Assembly: GCA_049687015.1 (NCBI GenBank)
Contig: JBAVIP010000077.1
Location: 1-64,000 of the forward strand
From: Methylotenera_A sp049687015
GTDB taxonomy: Bacteria; Pseudomonadota; Gammaproteobacteria; Burkholderiales; Methylophilaceae
Direction of reading: 5' to 3'
DNA: 64,000 nt
Each line of letters begins with the position of its first letter. Position 1 is the first letter of the stretch. Below are positions 1 to 8,439 of this stretch, piece after piece. Under the pieces are notes generated by a model. The model saw nothing but the letters and a program-made list of their open reading frames with translations, searched no databases and was not told the DNA's origin. The translations under genes and the position numbers were made by a program.

Positions 1-544
1 CATAAGGTGGAATGTCTTTAAACACGACAGTATTTACGGCTGTAATGACATGTGCACCAATTTTACAAAACTGATGGATGAGTGTAAATCCGCCCAGAAT
101 GGCAAAATCATGTACGTCCACATGCCCTGCAAGCGTTGAATTATTCGCAAAAATTGTGTTGTTACCAATAGTACAATCGTGTGCGATATGCACGTAAGCC
201 ATAATCCAGTTATCGTTGCCGATTCCGGTAACGCCTTTATCCTGAACTGTACCGCGATTAAAGGTACAGAATTCGCGAATGGTATTGTTATCACCAATCT
301 CTAGCGTTGTAGGTTCATCTTTGTATTTTTTATCTTGCGGTTGCTCGCCTAATGATGAAAACTGAAAAATCTGGTTATTTTTACCTATAGTGGTTGGGCC
401 TTTTAACACGACATGACTGGAAATGCGGGTATCTGCGCCAACTTTAACGCCTGCGCCAATAATGGAATAGGCACCGACTTCTACGCTGGAATCGAGCTCT
501 GCTTTGGAATCAACAATTGCTGTTGGATGTATTTTTACAGACAT
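1..544 (-). CDS. lpxA: UDP-N-acetylglucosamine acyltransferase LpxA, 3' end outside the window
   Basis: First committed enzyme of lipid A synthesis: it transfers an R-3-hydroxyacyl chain from acyl-ACP to UDP-GlcNAc in the cytosol. About 181 N-terminal residues are visible, starting MSVKIHPTAIVDSKAELDSS. They show left-handed beta-helix hexapeptide repeats and an AHIAHDC-like stretch (here VHIAHDCTIGNN) whose second His, about residue 122, matches the catalytic His125 of E. coli LpxA. The ATG overlaps the stop of the upstream gene as TAATG, so translation is probably coupled to an accessory gene instead of to fabZ, its usual neighbour. The C-terminal helical domain and the expected lpxB lie beyond the window. 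Confidence 0.95.
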   Translation of the reverse strand, partial: MSVKIHPTAIVDSKAELDSSVEVGAYSIIGAGVKVGADTRISSHVVLKGPTTIGKNNQIFQFSSLGEQPQDKKYKDEPTTLEIGDNNTIREFCTFNRGTVQDKGVTGIGNDNWIMAYVHIAHDCTIGNNTIFANNSTLAGHVDVHDFAILGGFTLIHQFCKIGAHVITAVNTVVFKDIPPY

Positions 545-1626
545 TAACCTATCTCTCTTCCCTTATCCATATGGGATGCAAGTTGCACGTTTACCATTGG
601 TTGATGGGTGTCGATGTAGGCTTGGGGCAAGCTGTTATTGTGTATGCCTTCGGTAATGCGTTGATTGACTTGCGCCATGATAATGCCTTGTTCTTGGGCA
701 AGGTAAGGTGTTGTTTGAAGATGTTGTTCTGCCATTGCTTGTAATGCGTAAGCGTTGTTGAGCGAAGGAAATGCTTTCGCGACGGCTTCCGGGTCACCAT
801 TTAAAAAAGCCGCTACTTTTTCATCGCGTTGTGTGGTTGGTAGCAGCTTTTCATCCACCGCACCGTTAAAACCAAATGGCTTAGGTTCGGCTTTGCGGGT
901 GTCGATGGGAATCAGCTTGTCCATCGCAGCTTCTCCAGGCGTTTTGATGCCAGCTTGGCTTGCGCTTTCATCTATGATGCCATCTCTTAGATAATCCATG
1001 TGGGGAAGATGTATTTTCGGCAGAGACAACAGTTTGGATGGCGTTGGCCCTGCGCTATCAATCGCCATAGCACCAACATCGTGGGCAATCACTTTGGCAT
1101 ATGGCTTTGCGCCTTCCATGAGATTGTTGGCACCTTGTTTGGCGCCCTGGAAATAATCTCTAATAGCCTGAAACTTTTCCAATACCCAAGTTTTGCGTGC
1201 GATTGCTGGATCAGCAATGTCTGGTCGTGGCGGTGTGCCACCGTTGCTGTAAACCATGCCGTCAATTACAAAATCGCGATGGTCAACTCCACTTTCAATA
1301 TGCATTTCGCTTTTAACGCGGTGGTTTTTATAGCCATCTTCGATATATTCCCGTAATTGGAATTCGGTCTCAAGTAAGTCATGTTTGATTTGATTGACTT
1401 CTGAAGTGTCTTGCTTCTTAAGTGGTATCTTATCTAATAAATTTACTAAAGCATCTATTTTCGCAAAATTCGCTTGATACTCCCTTAACCAGGCTTGATC
1501 TGCTTCATTGGGCAAGGTCGGTTTAATCGCATCGGCTTCATCTACTTTTAAGCCATTGTTCGCCTTTGGTCGGTATTCATCCATGATTTCTGCAGCTGTT
1601 TTAAATTTTATTTCGTTAGCAGCCAT
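544..1626 (-). CDS. Protein of unknown function inserted in the lipid A operon
   Basis: A 360-residue soluble-looking protein with no signal peptide or membrane segment; I do not recognise a family. The N-terminal half is charged and helical. The middle (about 120-160) has a Gly/Pro-rich GGTPPRPDIADPA stretch. The C-terminal part (about 270-330) reads as an Ala-rich helical module around FLNGDPEAVAKAFPSLNNAY, loosely similar to a tail seen in some relaxase-associated and toxin-like proteins (weak resemblance, from memory). The ATG has a good Shine-Dalgarno (AGGAG) lying within the end of the upstream lipoprotein gene, 2 nt away. Its stop overlaps the lpxA start. The arrangement with a lipoprotein suggests a two-gene accessory unit, possibly an effector with its partner, which is speculative. 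Confidence 0.75.
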   Translation of the reverse strand: MAANEIKFKTAAEIMDEYRPKANNGLKVDEADAIKPTLPNEADQAWLREYQANFAKIDALVNLLDKIPLKKQDTSEVNQIKHDLLETEFQLREYIEDGYKNHRVKSEMHIESGVDHRDFVIDGMVYSNGGTPPRPDIADPAIARKTWVLEKFQAIRDYFQGAKQGANNLMEGAKPYAKVIAHDVGAMAIDSAGPTPSKLLSLPKIHLPHMDYLRDGIIDESASQAGIKTPGEAAMDKLIPIDTRKAEPKPFGFNGAVDEKLLPTTQRDEKVAAFLNGDPEAVAKAFPSLNNAYALQAMAEQHLQTTPYLAQEQGIIMAQVNQRITEGIHNNSLPQAYIDTHQPMVNVQLASHMDKGREIG

Positions 1627-1628
1627 GG

Positions 1629-2525
1629 TTATTCTCCTTTTTGCTTCAGCAAGTTCCAGTCTAAACTGGCAGTTTCACAATCGGTTTCTGGGGTATGGGT
1701 ACTTAATAACAAATCTCGTTTGGCATTGCTACCTATTTGAATGAGTACATCATTTTCTGCCCCAATCATGCTAATGTGGGTGCCAGCCGATTGATTGTGT
1801 GCATAAGCGCGTTTGAACCAGCACAGCGCCTTAACATTGTCTTTAGGTATGCCAATATCACCCGTTTTATAAATAATAGCCAATAAGCTCTCACAGTCAC
1901 TATTACCTTCGGCAGCGCATTGACGCAGTAATTGATTGCCTTTTTCATGCTCGCCTTTTTCATAAGCCAATTTTGCAGAATCTCCCACGCAATACGATTG
2001 CCCTTGCTTTGCCGCCATGTCACCATATTGACTTAATGTTTCTTCCGTTTCTTGGGTTGGCAAATCTGGCATGTCAAAGCCTTTTTTGCGATACAATTCG
2101 TTCATGTGCGCGTACTGTCTGGCTGTCAAAGAGAAAAAACATTGCGCCGACGCATTGCCACTATCGGCCAATTTTTTGAGCTGGTGCCAATAAACGGGGT
2201 AATCTTTTCTAAATCTAGGTTGCCCGTAATCAGAAAAATCATATAACCGTAAAGCAAGCCATGCTGGCTCAAAGCCTGCCTCTGCCAAGCGAGTCATGCG
2301 ATCAGTACGGTCTTTAATCTGCTCTGCCTTGTTTGCACCAAATTCACCTTTTATATCAATATAGTTAAAAAACTCAATGTCCATTTTTTTATACTGCTCT
2401 GGGGTAAGTTTGTCAGCAGCGGCCTGGTTAAAAGTCACACCACCATCGGTGATGGGCTTACTGGCTTCACCACAGGCGGTGAAGGTGAGCATTAAGGCAA
2501 ATAATGTGACGGCTGCTTTTAGCAT
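1629..2525 (-). CDS. Predicted lipoprotein with Sel1/TPR-like repeats (DUF6396-like)
   Basis: A 298-residue protein starting MLKAAVTLFALMLTFTACGE: a hydrophobic signal segment followed by a lipobox-like FTAC, so probably a lipoprotein cleaved before Cys18. The body has helical repeats of Sel1 type, for example around residues 120-240 (LADSGNASAQCFF, GNSDCESLLAIIYKTGDIGI, KDNVKALCWFKRAY). The region from residue 30, with the DGGVTFNQAAADKLTPEQ run, resembles lipoproteins annotated as DUF6396/Sel1-like that often accompany polymorphic-toxin effectors; this is family knowledge from memory. It lies 7 nt after fabZ and 2 nt before the next gene, so it is embedded in the lpx operon. A role as immunity protein or periplasmic partner of the following gene is inference. 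Confidence 0.75.
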   Translation of the reverse strand: MLKAAVTLFALMLTFTACGEASKPITDGGVTFNQAAADKLTPEQYKKMDIEFFNYIDIKGEFGANKAEQIKDRTDRMTRLAEAGFEPAWLALRLYDFSDYGQPRFRKDYPVYWHQLKKLADSGNASAQCFFSLTARQYAHMNELYRKKGFDMPDLPTQETEETLSQYGDMAAKQGQSYCVGDSAKLAYEKGEHEKGNQLLRQCAAEGNSDCESLLAIIYKTGDIGIPKDNVKALCWFKRAYAHNQSAGTHISMIGAENDVLIQIGSNAKRDLLLSTHTPETDCETASLDWNLLKQKGE

Positions 2526-2532
2526 GTTTATT

Positions 2533-3027
2533 TTATTTTTCTATCGCCTTTAAAATACACATCATGCTGGCTTCTGCCACAATAGCGCCATCCACACTAG
2601 CCACGCCTGTATATTTCCAGATGCCTTTTAAAATACGATCAATTTTAACGTTTAAAATAATTTGATCACCTGGCGAAACGGGTTTTTTAAAACGTGCATT
2701 ATCGATTCCAGCAAAGTAATAGACAGAATCATCACTTGGTTTAACACCCATTGTTTTGAAAGACAAAATGGCCGCGGCTTGTGCCATGGCCTCTACAATC
2801 AGCACGCCTGGCATCACAGGGTGATAAGGAAAATGCCCGGGAAAGAAAGGCTCGTTCACGCTAACGTTTTTTAAGGCAGTGATTTCTTTGCCTAGCTCCA
2901 TTGATATAACACGGTCTATGAGCACAAAAGGATAACGATGTGGAAGGTGATCAAGGATTTCATGAATATCCATGCTTAAATTTTCATTCTTAGGCGCAGC
3001 GGTATCTGACATATTTTTTCCCATCAT
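2533..3027 (-). CDS. fabZ: 3-hydroxyacyl-ACP dehydratase FabZ
   Basis: Dehydrates 3-hydroxyacyl-ACP in type II fatty acid elongation and competes with LpxA/LpxD for the same substrate pool. Hot-dog fold protein of 164 residues from the first ATG. The catalytic signature is clear at about residues 64-85: GHFPYHPVMPGV followed by EAMAQ, giving the His and Glu of the active site. LPHRYPFVLIDRV is the conserved N-terminal stretch. The first ATG overlaps the lpxD stop (TAATG). A second ATG follows at once and a third (MSDTAAP) 15 nt later, so the exact start is uncertain and the N-terminus is about 15 residues longer than usual. Confidence 0.96.
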   Translation of the reverse strand: MMGKNMSDTAAPKNENLSMDIHEILDHLPHRYPFVLIDRVISMELGKEITALKNVSVNEPFFPGHFPYHPVMPGVLIVEAMAQAAAILSFKTMGVKPSDDSVYYFAGIDNARFKKPVSPGDQIILNVKIDRILKGIWKYTGVASVDGAIVAEASMMCILKAIEK

Positions 3028-4100
3028 TAATTTTTAGAGCGTTTGTTTGAGCTCTGTGCACTTAATTGAGCAACAGCTGCTTCCAAGGTCTTTATTTTAT
3101 CTGTTAATTGGCTTAAATGGCGAATATTTGCTGCGGTTTTAAGCCATGCCTCGTGTTCTTGTGACGGCATCAACGCTGTATAAGTGCCAGCCTTGTTGAT
3201 AGATCGCATTATCATGCTGCCTGGTGAAATGGTCACATTATCTGTAATGCTCAAGTGACCTAAAATCATGGCTGCACCGCCTATTCTACAATGCTTGCCG
3301 ATGACTGCACTACCTGCAATGCCCACGCAGCCAGCAATTACCGTGTGTGCACCAATGCGACAGTTATGAGCGACCTGAATGAGATTATCCATTTTAACGC
3401 CCTCTTCTATCACCGTATCATCTATCGCGCCGCGATCTATTGTGGTGTTAGCGCCAACATCCACATAGTCATGAATGACTACACGGCCTACTTGCGGAAT
3501 TTTTACCCAATGTTTTGTATTATCTGGCCCAGATTCCTCTGCATAACCAAATCCGTCATTACCAATCACACAGCCAGAAAACAGATGGCAATTCTTGCCA
3601 ATCTGGCAGTCATGTTTAATCGTTACATTAGCTTCTAAAGTCGTATTATCTGCAATGCTTGAATTGCGCTCAATCACACAACCTGCGCCAATTTTCACAT
3701 TATTACCAAGAGCTACATTGGCTTCGATCACAACATTAGCGCCAATGCTGCAACTGGCAGGAACATTGGCGTATGTGTCTACAACAGCGCTCGCGTGCTT
3801 ACCAGGCGCTGCTACATGTACCGGGTTTAATAACAACGACACTTTGGCAAAATAGGCATAAGGATTATCGGTGATTATTTTGGGTAAGGGTGTTAGTCCA
3901 GCATGTTCAGGCTTAATAATCACTGCGCTGGCAGACGTATTATTTAATTGCTTGGTATATTTGGTATCACTAAAAAAACTAATGGCGTCAGCTTGCGCCA
4001 ACGCCAGTGAGCCTACTCTAACAATTTGAGTTTTTGAATTACCCGATATTGTGCCGCCTAATTGCTCAACGATTTGCTGAATCGATAAAGAGAAGCTCAT
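3027..4100 (-). CDS. lpxD: UDP-3-O-(3-hydroxyacyl)glucosamine N-acyltransferase LpxD
   Basis: Third enzyme of lipid A synthesis: adds the second hydroxyacyl chain to UDP-3-O-acyl-glucosamine. The 357-residue length is typical. The N-terminal uridine-binding domain (about 1-100) includes FFSDTKYTKQL. Then comes a long left-handed beta-helix of hexapeptide repeats (about 105-310) carrying the catalytic His in VAHNCRIGAHTVIAG. The C-terminus is helical (LTDKIKTLEAAVAQLSAQ), matching the trimer coiled coil and ACP-binding helix. It sits between skp and fabZ in the usual order and overlaps the fabZ start by 1 nt. Confidence 0.97.
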   Translation of the reverse strand: MSFSLSIQQIVEQLGGTISGNSKTQIVRVGSLALAQADAISFFSDTKYTKQLNNTSASAVIIKPEHAGLTPLPKIITDNPYAYFAKVSLLLNPVHVAAPGKHASAVVDTYANVPASCSIGANVVIEANVALGNNVKIGAGCVIERNSSIADNTTLEANVTIKHDCQIGKNCHLFSGCVIGNDGFGYAEESGPDNTKHWVKIPQVGRVVIHDYVDVGANTTIDRGAIDDTVIEEGVKMDNLIQVAHNCRIGAHTVIAGCVGIAGSAVIGKHCRIGGAAMILGHLSITDNVTISPGSMIMRSINKAGTYTALMPSQEHEAWLKTAANIRHLSQLTDKIKTLEAAVAQLSAQSSNKRSKN

Positions 4101-4130
4101 AAATAGAGGCCATATAGCTGGATTATTAGC

Positions 4131-4646
4131 CTATTTTTTACCAAGTAGTTTTAATACTTTATCAGTAATATCAATTTTTTTACTGGCGTACGCAACGCCA
4201 CCGTAAACCACCAAATCATAACCTTCTGTTTCTGATACTGTCTGCACGGCCTTATTAATACGGTCCTGCAGGCTGGTGAGCTCTTCATTTTTACGTAAAT
4301 TTATATCTTCGCGAAGTTCGCGCTGCTTACGTTGAAACTCAATTTTCATATTAGAGGCATCTCGCTCTTTATTGCGGCGCTCGGTTTCAGACAGCGTCAC
4401 GCCTTCTTTGTCTAGCGCGGCCTCAATATCACGAATCTGTTTTTGCAAGCGATCTAATTCTTGAGAACGCGGACTGAATTCGCGCTCGAGTTTTTTGCCA
4501 CTTTCGGCCGTTTGTGGTGCATCTTGCAAAATCTTATCCACTTGAACGTAACCAACTTTAAGCTCCGCTGCGCTTAAATTTACACTTAGGCTTGTAGATA
4601 ATGCCAACACACTTGCAAGCATTAAAGCTTTAACCATTTGTTTCAA
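4131..4646 (-). CDS. skp: Periplasmic chaperone Skp/OmpH
   Basis: Periplasmic holdase that carries unfolded outer-membrane proteins to the Bam complex. The 171-residue protein has a classic signal peptide (MKQMVKALMLASVLALST, cleavage probably after LSAA) followed by LKVGYVQVDKIL, the strand that begins the trimer core. A long charged coiled coil follows (about 50-140, rich in K/R/E), forming the tentacles. The C-terminal strand contains GYDLVVYGGVAYASKKIDIT. Located directly after bamA, as in other Proteobacteria. Confidence 0.95.
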   Translation of the reverse strand: MKQMVKALMLASVLALSTSLSVNLSAAELKVGYVQVDKILQDAPQTAESGKKLEREFSPRSQELDRLQKQIRDIEAALDKEGVTLSETERRNKERDASNMKIEFQRKQRELREDINLRKNEELTSLQDRINKAVQTVSETEGYDLVVYGGVAYASKKIDITDKVLKLLGKK

Positions 4647-4745
4647 TTAATATCTCCTAACTATTCTGAGCGGTCATGCGTTGCCCATTCTACTATTAAA
4701 TTAACTAAGCTTTTAAAACTAACTTTACTTATTAACTAGCCGTAG

Positions 4746-7058
4746 TTAAAACTGTGATCCCAGTTGGAATTGCAGGGTTTGAGTTTGATCGCCAGGTTTC
4801 TTATTCAGTGCTTTGGCAAAGACAAGTTTTAACGGGCCAAATGGTGAGAACCAGCTTACCCCAACACCAGTTGAGTATCTTAGATCACCCAAGCTAATAC
4901 CTTGATTATTGCCATAAACACTACCCGCATCAACAAACGCACTTAAACGAAATTGCGATGAATTTTTAATAAAAGGCACTGGTGCAAAAACTTCTGCATT
5001 GCCCACAATACGTGTGGTGCCGCCAGTAGCAAAGTCCAGGCCGGTTGCAGGATCAATATCATGCGGGCCAATCGAGCCGTTATCGAAACCACGCACCGAG
5101 TTGACGCCCCCTACATAAAAGTTTTTGAAGAATGGATAGGCTTTGCTGCCATAGGTGTCAGCATAACCAATCTCGCCATTTAACATGAACGTATAATTCT
5201 TGGTAACGTCTTTAAACCAAGCGTGCTTGTATTCCAGCTTGTAGTACTCTAAATCCAGTACTGGCAACGCAACTTCAGCACTTAAACGCTGCATTACACC
5301 CTTTTTAGGGAATAGCGTATTGTCTCGCGTATCGTGCGTCCAGGCCATCGCTAGCTGCAATGAATTGCTAGTACAACCTTTGGTATTGTTGCAATAATCA
5401 AGATACTGTTTAGGACTTTTACTAGACAAGTCAATCTTAGTAAAATCACCCGTTAAACCGGCTGAGAAAAAATCTTTCTCGCTTAGTGGAAGACCAAAAC
5501 GCACGCCCGCGCCGTAAGACTTGCTGTTATAAGTGCCAATATTTAAGGAGCTAGTGTCAACATCGCGCCTATACACATCAAAGCCACGGCTAATGCCGTC
5601 TGGAGTAAAGTATGGATCTGTGAAAGACAGTGAGTAAGTCGTATTAACTTTGCCGGTGTTGACTTGTGCTGAGACTTGATTGCCTGTTCCCAAGAAGTTC
5701 TGTTGGTTCACGGTGACGCCCAGCACCACACCTTCGTTGCTGGATAAGCCCGCACCAAACTGGATACTGCCAGTGGATTTTTCCACTACATTGATATTCA
5801 AATCTACCTGATCAGTTGTGCCAGCAACCGCAGGGGTTTCGATGTCGACTGTTTCAAAGTATTGCAATCTATCCAAGCGCTCTTTAGATCGATTGATTTT
5901 ATCGCCTGCGTACCATGCAGACTCAAGCTGTCGCATTTCGCGACGCAGCACTGCATCACGTGTGCGCGTGTTGCCAGTTAAATTGATACGGCGCACATAA
6001 ACACGTTTGCCAGGATCTACAAAGAAAGTGAATGCGGCAGTGTGATTTTCTTTGTTAATATCCGGTATAGCGTTAACGTTTGAAAAAGCATAGCCTTCGT
6101 TACCCAATCTATCACCGATGGCCTTGCTGGTTTCAGTCACTTTTTGGCGGTTAAAGATATCGCCTTTCTGAATAGCAATGAGTGGCGTTAGCTCTTCTTC
6201 AGGCACTTGCAATTCACCGGCTAGTTTTACATCACTGATCGTATATTTTTCGCCTTCAGACACATTCACAGTAATGTAAATATCTTGTTTATCGGGTGAA
6301 ATGGACACCTGTGTAGAATCGATTGAAAATTCTAGGTAACCTTGATTCATGTAAAAGGATTTGAGTGTTTCCAAATCTGCAGTGAGTTTTTGTTTGGAAT
6401 ACTGATCGTCTTTATTCCACCAGCTCATCCAGTTTGGCGTGGTAAGCAAAAACTCTGCACGTAAATCTTCGGTGGAGAAAGCGTTATTACCCACAATATT
6501 GATATCGCGAATCTTAGCAACTACGCCCTCCTCGATTTCAAAGCGTACCGCAACACGGTTACGTTCCAGCGGAGAAATCACTGTTTTAACCGTGGCGCCG
6601 TATTTGCCTTGTGCCAGATACTGACGTTTAATTTCCTGCTCAGCACGATCAAGCTGCGACTTATCAAAAATTAAACCTTCCGAGATGCCGATTTGCTTTA
6701 AGCCTTCGGTCATTTTGTCTGATGGAAATGATTTATTGCCGCTGAAGTCGATTTTAGCAATGGCTGAGCGCTCTTGCACTGTAACCACCAATACGTCGCC
6801 GTCGGCCTCGATGCGCACATCTTTAAAGAAGCCCGTGTTGTACAGCGATTTAATCGCTTGCGTGGCCTTTTCGTCATTCATTACGTCGCCAGCTTGTACC
6901 GGCAAGTAGGTAAATATCGTGCCTGCCTCGGTGCGCTGCAAGCCTTCCACACGAATATCTTTAATCACAAAAGGCTCTAGCGCCATTGCATGCTGGCTAA
7001 ACAGAGCGATTACAAGTGCTGGAATGTATCGAATTTTAAACAAATTGTTAACTCGCAA
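4746..7058 (-). CDS. bamA: Outer membrane protein assembly factor BamA
   Basis: Central beta-barrel of the Bam machinery that folds and inserts outer-membrane proteins. The 770 residues comprise a signal peptide (about 1-26, ending ALFSQHAMA), five POTRA domains (about 27-420) and a 16-strand barrel. Barrel hallmarks include VRGFDNGSIGP (the VRGF motif of the L6 loop) and a C-terminal aromatic residue in FQLGSQF, the beta-signal. The gene overlaps the upstream rseP stop by 11 nt, and skp follows 99 nt downstream. Confidence 0.98.
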   Translation of the reverse strand: MRVNNLFKIRYIPALVIALFSQHAMALEPFVIKDIRVEGLQRTEAGTIFTYLPVQAGDVMNDEKATQAIKSLYNTGFFKDVRIEADGDVLVVTVQERSAIAKIDFSGNKSFPSDKMTEGLKQIGISEGLIFDKSQLDRAEQEIKRQYLAQGKYGATVKTVISPLERNRVAVRFEIEEGVVAKIRDINIVGNNAFSTEDLRAEFLLTTPNWMSWWNKDDQYSKQKLTADLETLKSFYMNQGYLEFSIDSTQVSISPDKQDIYITVNVSEGEKYTISDVKLAGELQVPEEELTPLIAIQKGDIFNRQKVTETSKAIGDRLGNEGYAFSNVNAIPDINKENHTAAFTFFVDPGKRVYVRRINLTGNTRTRDAVLRREMRQLESAWYAGDKINRSKERLDRLQYFETVDIETPAVAGTTDQVDLNINVVEKSTGSIQFGAGLSSNEGVVLGVTVNQQNFLGTGNQVSAQVNTGKVNTTYSLSFTDPYFTPDGISRGFDVYRRDVDTSSLNIGTYNSKSYGAGVRFGLPLSEKDFFSAGLTGDFTKIDLSSKSPKQYLDYCNNTKGCTSNSLQLAMAWTHDTRDNTLFPKKGVMQRLSAEVALPVLDLEYYKLEYKHAWFKDVTKNYTFMLNGEIGYADTYGSKAYPFFKNFYVGGVNSVRGFDNGSIGPHDIDPATGLDFATGGTTRIVGNAEVFAPVPFIKNSSQFRLSAFVDAGSVYGNNQGISLGDLRYSTGVGVSWFSPFGPLKLVFAKALNKKPGDQTQTLQFQLGSQF

Positions 7059-8439
7059 TTAATCTGTTGAGGTCATTAATAATAGCTATGGTCATGAGTA
7101 AACCTAGCAGCCCAAATCCTATTTTTTGTCCAACCAGCATCGCTGTTTCAGAAACTGGCGAACCTTTAAAAATTTCAACCATATAATACATCAAATGGCC
7201 GCCATCTAACACAGGTATTGGCAAAAGGTTAAGCACGCCGATGCTAATACTCACCAATGCTAAAAAAGCTAAAAATGTTTTTATGCCTAAATTTGCACTC
7301 TCGCCTGCATATGCCGCTATAGTCACCGGCCCGCTAATGCTTTTTAAGGATACTTTGCCCGTTACCATTTTGGTTAGCATTTTAAGGCTAAATATCGAGG
7401 TATCCCGAGTTTTGACAATGGCTTTCTGCAAGCTGATAAGTGGGGAGTAGTTCAGCTCAATCAGAAACTTATCTAATTCTTTTTTATCTAATTTTACCGC
7501 TGCTCCCATTCTACCAAAGGTTTGATTGTCTTCTTTAACTGCCTCTGGCGTTGCGGCAATACGCAACACTTTTTGCGCTCGCTCAACTTCAAATTGCAAT
7601 TTTTTATTGGGGCTATCTTTGATAGTATTCACCACCTGCTCCCAATCAGCCATTTCAACATTATCAATCTGCAGTATTTTATCATTTGGCATAAAACCAG
7701 CTTTTTCGGCAGCACTATCTGGCAATATTTCGCCAATCACCGCAGGAATCTTGGGCTTAACCATTTCTAAGCCGATTTTTTTTAAAATGTCTGTCTCTGT
7801 GTCATTGTTAATGCCTTCAAAACTAAGCGTGTGTTGAAACAACTCGTTGTTGTTATTGATAGCTTCAATCTCAACGGTTTTGTTTTCTAGCGATTGTTCC
7901 AGCAATATCCAGCGCGCATCCTGCCAACTTTTTACAGGCTTGCCAGCGATTTTTTGAATAATTTCTCCAGATTTTAAACTGGCTTGTGCGGCTAAACTAT
8001 TATCAGCAACCACGCCAATAACAGGACGAATGCCAGTTACGCCTAACATAAACAGGCCCCAATACAATACAATTGCCAGCAGCAAATTGGCTGATGGCCC
8101 CGCCAACACAATGGCAATACGCTTCCATACGCTTTGTCGATTAAAAGCGCGTTCTAGCTCGTTTTCGGAGTAATTGATTGGTGGCTCTTCTGATTTTGCC
8201 TCCTGCTCTGCTTTTAGTTCTCTTTCGTCCAGCATTTTGACAAAACCGCCTAACGGAATGGCTGCCAGCACAAACTCTGTATCGTCCTTGCCAAACGTTT
8301 TTTTCCACAGCGGCTTGCCAAAACCGACTGAAAAGCGTAATACCCTGACGCCACACCAGCGTGCCACTTGAAAATGCCCGTATTCGTGGATAGTCACCAG
8401 TACACCAATGGTGACAATAAATGCAACAAACGTCATCAT
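7048..8439 (-). CDS. rseP: Site-2 intramembrane zinc metalloprotease RseP
   Basis: Inner-membrane protease that cleaves anti-sigma factors within the membrane during envelope stress. The zinc site is visible near the N-terminus (HEYGH, residues 18-22) and the second metal-ligand motif near the C-terminus (PVLDGGHLMYY). Between them lie two PDZ-like regions: about 120-200 (IRPVIGVVADNSLAAQASL) and about 215-300 (GEILPDSAAEKAGFMPNDKI). Membrane segments are at residues 4-22, about 100-120, about 380-410 and the C-terminus. Two adjacent ATGs overlap the dxr stop (ATGATGA). The neighbours bamA and skp fit the envelope-stress role. Confidence 0.97.
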   Translation of the reverse strand: MMTFVAFIVTIGVLVTIHEYGHFQVARWCGVRVLRFSVGFGKPLWKKTFGKDDTEFVLAAIPLGGFVKMLDERELKAEQEAKSEEPPINYSENELERAFNRQSVWKRIAIVLAGPSANLLLAIVLYWGLFMLGVTGIRPVIGVVADNSLAAQASLKSGEIIQKIAGKPVKSWQDARWILLEQSLENKTVEIEAINNNNELFQHTLSFEGINNDTETDILKKIGLEMVKPKIPAVIGEILPDSAAEKAGFMPNDKILQIDNVEMADWEQVVNTIKDSPNKKLQFEVERAQKVLRIAATPEAVKEDNQTFGRMGAAVKLDKKELDKFLIELNYSPLISLQKAIVKTRDTSIFSLKMLTKMVTGKVSLKSISGPVTIAAYAGESANLGIKTFLAFLALVSISIGVLNLLPIPVLDGGHLMYYMVEIFKGSPVSETAMLVGQKIGFGLLGLLMTIAIINDLNRLIAS

